8,183 bases of DNA, from positions 1 to 8,183 of the forward strand of contig CALBSU010000336.1 of NCBI GenBank assembly GCA_937967285.1, read 5' to 3'. This DNA is from an uncultured Acidobacteriota bacterium (lineage in GTDB: Bacteria > Acidobacteriota > Blastocatellia > RBC074). A program made the position numbers and the translations under genes. This document shows positions 1 through 8,183 of the stretch, one piece after another (position 1 is the first letter of the stretch; each line of letters starts with the position of its first letter). The notes beneath the pieces were generated by a model that worked only from the letters and a program-made list of their open reading frames with translations, did not search any database and had not been told where the DNA came from.

Positions 1-24
1 GCCAAATCGCGGATAATCCCTGTT

Positions 25-664
25 ATGAGGCAATTACCGAAGATCTACGGGATCACGGATCGCGCGATATCCAATCTCGGTCATGACGAGATCGTAAGGG
101 AGATGCTCGCGGGAGGGGCGCGGTTGATCCAGCTTCGCGACAAGGAAGCGGGCGGAGTGGAATTTCTTGATGCCGCTCGCAAGAGTCTCTCGCTGACGCG
201 CGCGGCCGGAGCCGTACTGATCGTCAACGACCGGGTCGAGGTCGCACTGACGACGGACGCCGACGGGATACATCTGGGTCAGGAGGACATGCCGGTCGAG
301 GAGGCCCGCGAGATGCTGGGCGATGAGAAGATCATCGGCATCTCGACGCATACGATCGAACAGGTGAAGGCCGCGCTCGAGACGTCGGCCGATTATATCG
401 CCGTCGGCCCCGTCTATCCGACCGCGTCCAAGGCAGATCCGGACCCGGTGGTCGGGCTGGAACTGGTTCGGGCGGCGCGGGCGCTGACCGACCGCCCGCT
501 GGTCGCGATCGGAGGCATCAACCATGACCGCGCTCTCGAGGTCCTCTCGGCCGGCGCCGACTGCCTGGCCGTGATCAGCGCTTTCTACCCGTGGCCTGAA
601 AAACTGGAGCTGGCGAGCCGGCCGGACATAGCCGGCAGCGTCCGCAGAATGATTGAGTTAATCG

Positions 665-678
<14 letters not shown>
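25..678 (+). CDS. thiE: Thiamine-phosphate synthase ThiE
   Basis: Cytoplasmic enzyme that couples the thiazole phosphate and hydroxymethylpyrimidine pyrophosphate halves of thiamine into thiamine monophosphate. The 217-residue protein has the usual ThiE length and TIM-barrel signatures in order: ITDR near residue 10, QLRDK at 36-40 (pyrophosphate/Mg contact), VNDR at 67-70, DGIHLGQEDMP at 80-90, GPVYPTASK at 128-136 and GGIN at 163-166. The frame stays open to the left window edge, but the ATG at 25 puts ITDR at the distance from the N terminus normal for the family, so I keep it; no strong ribosome binding site precedes it. The last 14 bases overlap the next gene, suggesting co-transcription and coupled translation. 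No thiamine riboswitch is visible in the 24 bases upstream, and this may not be the first gene of the transcript. The family call is firm. Confidence 0.96.
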
Positions 679-2115
<1,437 letters not shown>

Positions 2116-2119
<4 letters not shown>

Positions 2120-2502
2120 AACCTGTGATTGGCGATGGCCTTGAGAATATCCATCGTCGTCAGGATCCCCTTGATATTGCCGCCCTCAGCGACGACGACC
2201 CGATGGATATGGCGGTTCGACATCAGCTCGCAGATGCGCTGAAGTGACTCGTCAGGTTCGACGGTGATCGCGGGCCGGGTCATGATCTGTCCTGCGGTGC
2301 TCGGCGACCATGCGCCGATGCTGTTCGTCTTGCGGATGATGTCAGTCTCTGAGAGCACCCCTGCAAGCAGCCCCTCTTCATTGACAACGGGGACTCCGGT
2401 GATCTTGTTTTCGCTGAAAAGGCGCGCGACCTCCTTGATCGGAGTCGACTCCTTGACGGTAATGACGTCCTTGATCATAACGTCCGATGCATTCAGCGGC
2501 AT
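2116..2502 (-). CDS. Tandem CBS-domain protein
   Basis: Small 128-residue protein made of one CBS pair and nothing else. CBS1 covers about residues 6-60 (GVPVVNEEGLLAGVLSETDI) and CBS2 about 70-126 (HRVVVAEGGNIKGILTTMDI). Each shows the pattern of a hydrophobic strand, a Gly turn and a T/S-x-x-D-I/L helix start. CBS pairs usually bind AMP, ATP or related adenylates and control a partner protein; the ligand here is unknown. I use the ATG at 2502, not the upstream in-frame start at 2550, because a near-perfect Shine-Dalgarno sequence (AAGGAGG) lies 8 bases before it and the N terminus PLNASDVM then matches the usual start of such proteins. It is the last gene of a minus-strand group, 56 bases after the membrane protease. 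Its TAG stop shares CTAG with the stop of the convergent oxidase gene. Confidence 0.9.
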
Positions 2503-2510
2503 GGGGTTAA

Positions 2511-2517
2511 CCTCCTT
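2511..2517 (-). promoter_or_regulatory. Strong ribosome binding site of the CBS gene
   Basis: Reads AAGGAGG on the minus strand, 8 bases before the ATG at 2502. It decides the start: the longer frame starting at 2550 would place this site inside its coding sequence. It is the best ribosome binding site in the window, so the CBS protein may be made in excess over the upstream membrane protein. Confidence 0.85.
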
Positions 2518-2558
2518 GGAAAGTTCATCTTCTCGCAACCGATACGGCACTGATTGAA

Positions 2559-3538
2559 TCAGAAGGAGATCGGGAACGGCATAAAACTGAGAATGAAGAC
2601 CAGCAGCCCGACCAGGGCGACAAGGTAACGGGCCATCCCGAGGTCATCGTCTTCATCGAGAACCGGCGGATGTCCGATGCGGATCATGAGAGTCAGAATT
2701 GCTGCGTAAACCACCCAGTTCCACATCCCGCCGCGGATCGAATAGATCGCCAGAGCGATGACCGCAATATACGAACCGAGGGCGATCATTCTGTGCCCGC
2801 GGGCTCCGAAAACTGAATAGGTCACGTGCCCGCCGTCGAGCTGCCCGACCGGCAGCAGATTGAGGCTGGTCATGAAAACGCCCACCCAGGCCGCCCAGAG
2901 CACCGGGTTCAACTCGATATTCGACGGCGTGCCGAGCAGATACATGAACGCCTTGAAGATCAGCGGATCCTGAAAGTAGACCATTTCCGCGCCGGGGGGC
3001 GGAGGGGGCGCGACATCCGCAAACCAGATGCCGATGAAGGATGCCGGAACTGCGAAAACATATCCCGCGAGCGGACCGGCGATCCCGATGTCGAAGAGAG
3101 CCCTCCTCGAAGGGATCGGTGCCTTGATCTTGATGAAAGCCCCGAAAGTCCCGACCGGCGGCAATGGAACCGGAATGAAGTAGGGCAGCGTAGCGTTGAC
3201 GCCGTACCAGCGGCACGCGATGTAATGCCCCATCTCATGCGCCGCGAGGATCGCGATGATCGTGAACGAATAGATAATCCCCGATTCGACGGCCTTGAAG
3301 AGCCCCTTCTGTTCGTCAAAGAACCAGAGCACTCCGACCCCGAATGTCGTCAGAATCGTCAACCCGACCAGGAAGAGGTGAAAAAGGACCTTGCGGGCCG
3401 TCAACTCCTCCTGCGGATAACGCGGTACCGGCGCCAGCCGGTGAACAACAGTCCGCTGGCCGATCCCAAATGCCGCTTCATCGGCCGTAGTGTTGGTAAA
3501 ATATTCGGGTCGATCCATATTGACGACAGAATCCGACA

Positions 3539-3539
<1 letters not shown>
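2559..3539 (-). CDS. Site-2-type membrane metalloprotease (M50 family)
   Basis: A 326-residue polytopic membrane protein predicted to cleave substrates inside or next to the membrane. The zinc site is visible: HEMGH at about residues 101-105, in a transmembrane helix, supplies two His and the catalytic Glu, and NLLPVGQLDGGH near 227-238 supplies the third, Asp ligand. Between them is GAFIKIKAPIPSRRALFDIG, then GPLAG, a pattern I associate with the plant EGY and cyanobacterial S2P group. About seven hydrophobic segments are seen, near 52-73, 87-105, 150-173, 212-237, 252-269, 273-289 and 303-324. The first 45-50 residues are polar. There is no PDZ domain as in RseP. A run of five prolines (about 178-182) marks a loop after the third segment. 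I use ATG 3539; GTG 3542 is the alternative and overlaps the preceding stop by four bases. AGGAA lies just upstream. Confidence 0.92.
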
Positions 3540-3829
<290 letters not shown>

Positions 3830-3876
3830 GATAGATTGTTCGGATCGGAATCAGTAAAATATCTCTCGGAATCGCT

Positions 3877-3900
3877 TTCGATGGTAGCACAGCGATCGAA
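3877..3900. repeat. Inverted repeat over the candidate -10 element
   Basis: TTCGAT (3877-3882) and ATCGAA (3895-3900) are exact inverted repeats with a 12-base spacer, and they span the putative -10 of the minus-strand group. The geometry fits a dimeric repressor site. ATCG-type words are very common throughout this window, so chance is a real alternative. Confidence 0.25.
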
Positions 3901-3910
3901 CCCGCTACAA
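3881..3910 (-). promoter_or_regulatory. Possible sigma-70 promoter for the zinc-ribbon / protease / CBS group
   Basis: On the minus strand, TTGTAG (3910-3905) is followed by 18 bases and TACCAT (3886-3881), which is preceded by TG at the extended -10 position. Transcription would start near 3874, leaving a leader of about 45 bases before the ATG at 3829. The hexamers each match only 4 of 6 consensus bases, so this is a candidate by position and spacing only. Confidence 0.35.
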
Positions 3911-4016
3911 CAAGATGAGGCTCCTGCCGGCGCCTCGGAAACGGAAGCGCTCCGCCACGCCAGCCACCCCTGAATTCAACAACCCGCACCGTTCGGTTCG
4001 GGATGTTCATATCGAC

Positions 4017-4022
4017 AGGGGA
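4017..4022 (+). promoter_or_regulatory. Ribosome binding site deciding the start of the nuclease-like gene
   Basis: AGGGGA, 6 bases before the ATG at 4029. It favours this start over the in-frame ATG at 3915, which has no such site and would add 38 arginine- and proline-rich residues. Confidence 0.7.
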
Positions 4023-4028
4023 AATCGC

Positions 4029-5600
4029 ATGAAAAACAGTCTGACCTGCATCGCCGGCGCCGGAGAAGCGTCCGCGGCGCTGTATGAGATAGAGCATTGC
4101 ATGCTCGGCTGGCGCGACCGGCAGTTGATCATCGACGACGTCACGGTGATCGGTCTCGATCGGGCCACGATCGAGTTTTCGGTCGAATGGGGCAAGCTCA
4201 CATTCTCGTGGTGGGGCGGCGAACGCGCCGAATGCTGGCGCGTCATCGAATATTCGGTCCTCCCCGGAGAGGTGCGTCTTCTGGCCGTCCGCGGAATGGG
4301 CTCCGAAAAATCTTTCTTCAGGCTCAGAAGCCCGGAGGTTTTACGAGATCAGCCTTCGACGGTCGAGGCTGGCGAGATGCGAGGGCGCTACCGGGCTCTC
4401 CTCGGATCGCTGATCGCAGAGGCGTATCCGGGCGCGCGCGTCGACCGGTCGACGGGAGGACGGACGCAAACTCCCGAGGGGATGTCGGTACCCTCTCCCT
4501 ACGCGAGACTGGTCGTCAGGCTGCGCAGTGAGAGGGCACTGGTCATCGGCGTGCAGTCGGAGGAATCGAAGCAGACGGTCGACGACATCGTCGCCGCCGG
4601 CATCGTCTGGCTGCGGGGCCACAACCTCCGCCGGTCGCGAAACCCCGCTTCGCGGCTGGCCTTCTGCCTGCCGCGCGGACGATCATCGACCGCACTCGAA
4701 CGCCTTGCGCTGATCGACTCGGCGAAGGCTGGCGCCGCAATCGATGTCTTCGAGGTCGATGAAACGGTCCCGGAGATCGTACCGGTCCGTCCGCTTGCCC
4801 AGTATGAACTGCTCAATCTGCGGCCGCGCGATCTGGAGTGGCCCGCTCCAGCGCCGTTGGACACTCCCTGGCACGAAGCTCTGACGGGACCCGCGCCCGG
4901 TCTGATCGAGGTCAGAGTCAAGCCTTTCTCACGGCGCATCAGCTATTCGATCAACGGGCTGGAGTTCGCATCGGTCGGCGGCGAGGGGTATGCCGAGTGC
5001 CGCTTCGGGGTCGCCGGCGCAACCGATCGCCAGTATCTGACCGGCAGAAACCTGCACCGGCTCGAAGCCCTGATCGCGGAGATCCTCGACCGGCGACGGG
5101 CCGGGACGCCGGACCCGAGGCATCCTTTCTACCGTTTGAGGACCGAAGCATGGCTCGAATCGATGATCCGGCGCGACATCAGCCGGCTCGATCCATCGCT
5201 CGATGAACGGTTCGTCTATTCCCAGATACCAGCCTGGCGAGGCGATGAGCGGTCGGTCATCGACCTGCTCTCGATCACGCTGGACGGCAGACTGGCGGTG
5301 ATCGAGATCAAAGCCGCGGAGGATTTCCACCTGCCGCTGCAGGGGCTCGATTACTGGCTCCGGATCGAGCAGGCGCGGGCCGCCGGAGAGTTGCGCCGCA
5401 GAAAGCTCTTTACCGGTGTTGAACCTGCCGATGCGTCTCCGTTACTATTTCTCGTTGCACCGGCACTCAGGTTTCATCGCAGTTTCAGGCTCGTCGCCGG
5501 ATGCCTCGATCCGGAGATCGAGGCCTTCCAGATCGGCATCAATTCGAGCTGGCGCCATGAGATCAGGGTCAGGACCAGAATCCGAGTCAATGGAGATTAG
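4029..5600 (+). CDS. Uncharacterised 523-residue protein with C-terminal PD-(D/E)XK nuclease domain
   Basis: No named gene is recognised. The N-terminal part (about 30-105) is rich in beta strands with a conserved-looking LTFSWW. Residues 115-245 form an alpha/beta region. Residues 290-345 contain a further strand-rich piece. Residues 370-523 look like a PD-(D/E)XK nuclease: a helix with E377, then D412 (VIDLLSI), then E426-x-K428 (LAVIEIKA), then Q438 before a GLDYWLR helix. Proteins with this core cut DNA or RNA; the substrate is unknown. The middle region appears to be a second copy without the catalytic residues (D to R160, E to G174, K to Q176). There is no signal peptide or membrane segment. 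I use ATG 4029 because AGGGGA lies 6 bases upstream; the frame is open from 3915 but that start has no ribosome binding site. truB follows with no gap. Base and codon use match the neighbours. Confidence 0.8.
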   Translation: MKNSLTCIAGAGEASAALYEIEHCMLGWRDRQLIIDDVTVIGLDRATIEFSVEWGKLTFSWWGGERAECWRVIEYSVLPGEVRLLAVRGMGSEKSFFRLRSPEVLRDQPSTVEAGEMRGRYRALLGSLIAEAYPGARVDRSTGGRTQTPEGMSVPSPYARLVVRLRSERALVIGVQSEESKQTVDDIVAAGIVWLRGHNLRRSRNPASRLAFCLPRGRSSTALERLALIDSAKAGAAIDVFEVDETVPEIVPVRPLAQYELLNLRPRDLEWPAPAPLDTPWHEALTGPAPGLIEVRVKPFSRRISYSINGLEFASVGGEGYAECRFGVAGATDRQYLTGRNLHRLEALIAEILDRRRAGTPDPRHPFYRLRTEAWLESMIRRDISRLDPSLDERFVYSQIPAWRGDERSVIDLLSITLDGRLAVIEIKAAEDFHLPLQGLDYWLRIEQARAAGELRRRKLFTGVEPADASPLLFLVAPALRFHRSFRLVAGCLDPEIEAFQIGINSSWRHEIRVRTRIRVNGD

Positions 5601-6539
5601 ATGAATTCAGCACCCGCCGGCGGAGGAACCGACGGAATCCTCGTCATCAACAAACCCGCCGGGTGGACCTCTCACGACGTCGTGGCGAAGGTCCGCAGGA
5701 TCTGCCGCACCCGGCGCGTAGGCCACACCGGCACGCTCGATCCGTTCGCCACCGGAGTCCTCGTCGTCTGCCTCAATCAGGCGACGCGGATCGTCAGGTA
5801 TCTGACCGGAGATGAAAAGGAATATCGCGCCGTCATGAGGCTCGGCTTCCGAACCGATACAGGCGATCTGACCGGCAACCCCGTCGAAACTCCCGCGGAT
5901 GCATCCGGCATCACGGCGAGCGATCTCAGGCTGGCCGTCGAATCGTTTAGTGGAAGGATCAGCCAGGTTCCTCCGATGTATTCCGCCAAGAAGATCGGCG
6001 GCGTGAAACTCTACGAGATGGCTCGCCGGGGCGAAGAGGTCGAACGCCGGCCGATCGAGGTCGAGATCCGCGAAATCGAACTGACCTCCGGACCTCAGCC
6101 GGACGCTCCCGGAGCCCTGACCGCGATCGCATCCTTCCGAGTCGTCTGCTCATCGGGAACCTATGTCCGCACGCTGGCGGAAGATATCGGCCGCCGACTG
6201 GAGATCGGCGCTCATCTGGTCGAACTGCGCCGAACGCGGGCAGGAAGATGCTCGCTGGATCAGGCGGTGACGATCGAAGAGCTCGAGAAACTGGCCGCAG
6301 ACGGACGGATTCAGGATGCCGTCACCGGCATGTCGGACGCACTGGAAATGACTGAGATACCGCTCAGCGAAAGCGAGCTCCGGGATGTCTCTCACGGGCG
6401 CCCGATCAGGTCGGCCGGAGGCTTCGATCACGGCATGACCGCGATACTCTCCGCGCCGGTAGGACGCCCTGCCGCGATCGCCGAATTCGATGCCGATCGC
6501 GCGGTCTGGCTCCCGCGCATCGTCTTCACACATAACTGA
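5601..6539 (+). CDS. truB: tRNA pseudouridine(55) synthase TruB
   Basis: Converts uridine 55 in the T-loop of most tRNAs to pseudouridine; acts in the cytoplasm on free tRNA and also helps tRNA folding in species where it was tested. The 312-residue length is normal. The N terminus GILVINKPAGWTSHDVV (12-28) and the catalytic block GHTGTLDPFATGVL (41-54) with nucleophile D47 are clear, followed by KEY with Y75, VPPMYSAKKIGGVKLYEMAR (123-142) and CSSGTYVRTLAEDIG (183-197). The last 60 residues form the C-terminal RNA-binding extension typical of bacterial TruB. Its ATG follows directly on the TAG of the nuclease-like gene, with GGAG five bases before the start inside that gene, so translation is probably coupled. 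Often truB sits in the infB-rbfA-rpsO region; that context is absent here. No terminator hairpin with a T-run is seen after the stop. Confidence 0.97.
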   Translation: MNSAPAGGGTDGILVINKPAGWTSHDVVAKVRRICRTRRVGHTGTLDPFATGVLVVCLNQATRIVRYLTGDEKEYRAVMRLGFRTDTGDLTGNPVETPADASGITASDLRLAVESFSGRISQVPPMYSAKKIGGVKLYEMARRGEEVERRPIEVEIREIELTSGPQPDAPGALTAIASFRVVCSSGTYVRTLAEDIGRRLEIGAHLVELRRTRAGRCSLDQAVTIEELEKLAADGRIQDAVTGMSDALEMTEIPLSESELRDVSHGRPIRSAGGFDHGMTAILSAPVGRPAAIAEFDADRAVWLPRIVFTHN

Positions 6540-6592
6540 TCGTCTTCCATAGATCCTGTCCAGCTAATTTGCCATCGCTCTTCGCGCCACCT

Positions 6593-6602
6593 GATTGCAA
6601 TC
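6593..6602. promoter_or_regulatory. Perfect 10-base palindrome over the prkA -35
   Basis: GATTGCAATC is its own reverse complement and covers the proposed -35 hexamer TTGCAA exactly. A dimeric regulator bound here would block or replace sigma contact. The regulator is unknown, and a 10-base palindrome can arise by chance. Confidence 0.35.
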
Positions 6603-6621
6603 CCCGATGCTGTGTTATAAT
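6595..6621 (+). promoter_or_regulatory. Extended -10 promoter for prkA
   Basis: A perfect TATAAT (6616-6621) is preceded by TGT (6613-6615), giving the extended -10 form TGnTATAAT. The best -35 is TTGCAA (6595-6600), with a short 15-base spacer. The extended -10 would compensate for the poor spacing. Transcription is expected near 6628. It is the strongest promoter match I find in the window. Confidence 0.65.
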
Positions 6622-6648
6622 TGCCCCGACGAAAAAAATAACCCGTCC

Positions 6649-6687
6649 GTGCCGACCCAGTTAAATTAACCAAAAAATTAACGGCAC
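6649..6687 (+). repeat. Inverted repeat / possible hairpin in the prkA leader
   Basis: GTGCC...GTTAA (6649-6653 and 6660-6664) can pair with TTAACGGCAC (6678-6687), giving about ten base pairs with a six-base bulge and a 13-base loop. Within it, GTTAAATTAAC (6660-6670) is itself a palindrome around a central A, and AAATTAAC is repeated 12 bases apart (6663 and 6675). This could be an RNA hairpin or a double-stranded DNA operator just downstream of the start site. It is not followed by a T-run, so it is not a standard terminator. Confidence 0.4.
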
Positions 6688-6719
6688 AGGAATAATAGAT
6701 ACAGGTTTCCGGCTCCACC

Positions 6720-6762
6720 TCTGGCCGGTTGAGAACAACAATCCCCCTTCCCGGCCGACAGA
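6720..6762 (+). repeat. G+C-rich hairpin in the prkA leader
   Basis: TCTGGCCGG (6720-6728) pairs with CCGGCC-ga-CAGA (6751-6762): six G-C pairs, a two-base bulge, then four more pairs, with a 22-base loop. Such a stem would be stable in the mRNA. No T-run follows, so it more likely affects leader folding or stability than termination. Confidence 0.4.
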
Positions 6763-6843
6763 TCGAGCCGGGCCTTGACTGAGAGAACACCCCATAACAG
6801 GTTGCCTTGCCTGGCGATCAGGACCGCAGCCGGGAGTAGTAAG

Positions 6844-8183
<1,340 letters not shown>

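Larger units (their letters stand above)
6540..6843 (+). other. Intergenic region and leader upstream of prkA
   Basis: A 304-base non-coding stretch. The first 50 bases hold nothing I recognise, and no intrinsic terminator for truB. Bases 6593-6621 hold a promoter with a palindrome over its -35. The remaining 215 or so bases would be a transcribed leader with an A/T-rich segment (6631-6682), two potential hairpins (6649-6687, 6720-6762) and GGGAG at 6832-6836, seven bases before the prkA ATG. I recognise no known riboswitch family. Confidence 0.6.

Noticed and set aside
1..24. Thiamine riboswitch upstream of thiE
   Set aside because: Too little sequence before the gene, and no conserved TPP-element bases visible.
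2503..2550. Longer start for the CBS gene at 2550
   Set aside because: The extension reads through a near-perfect Shine-Dalgarno sequence placed for ATG 2502.
3915..4028. N-terminal extension of the nuclease-like gene from ATG 3915
   Set aside because: No ribosome binding site at 3915; the extra residues are Arg/Pro-rich and unstructured, while ATG 4029 has AGGGGA at good spacing.
6540..6600. Intrinsic terminator after truB
   Set aside because: Looked for a G+C-rich stem followed by T residues; none found.
6729..6782. 17-codon possible leader peptide starting at TTG in the prkA leader
   Set aside because: No ribosome binding site, rare start codon and no run of regulatory codons; such short frames arise by chance.

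Overview
This 8.2 kb window is gene-dense bacterial chromosome, roughly 60% GC by eye, with short gaps, overlapping stops and starts, and several clear Shine-Dalgarno sites. I see no tRNA, rRNA, CRISPR array, insertion sequence or phage gene. The gene set is housekeeping and signalling: thiamine synthesis, an FAD-linked oxidase, an intramembrane metalloprotease, a tRNA pseudouridine synthase and a PrkA-type AAA+ protein. The taxon cannot be fixed from the sequence. The family of the 523-residue nuclease-like protein reminds me of acidobacterial genomes, but that is recollection, not proof.

Layout. (1) Left, + strand, 25-2119: thiE followed by a GlcD-type FAD-linked oxidase, overlapping by 14 bases. 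(2) Centre, - strand, 3829 down to 2116: an apparent operon of a Cys-rich double zinc-ribbon protein, a site-2-type (M50) membrane protease whose start overlaps the preceding stop, and a two-CBS-domain protein with a strong ribosome binding site. Its last stop codon shares the palindrome CTAG with the stop of the convergent oxidase gene. (3) Right, + strand, 4029-6539: a 523-residue protein with a C-terminal PD-(D/E)XK nuclease domain, then truB starting on the very next base. (4) A 304-base gap, 6540-6843, holding a good extended -10 promoter, a palindrome over its -35 and two potential hairpins in a long leader. (5) 6844 to the window end: a prkA-like gene cut off by the right edge.

How the genes fit. 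The central operon could be a membrane-proteolysis module with an adenine-nucleotide-sensing CBS partner and a zinc-ribbon protein; this is inferred from operon structure only. prkA appears to have its own regulated promoter, which suits a stress or stationary-phase protein. The least described item is the 523-residue protein: its middle third looks like a second, catalytically dead copy of the C-terminal nuclease fold, with the three expected catalytic positions replaced at the same spacing.
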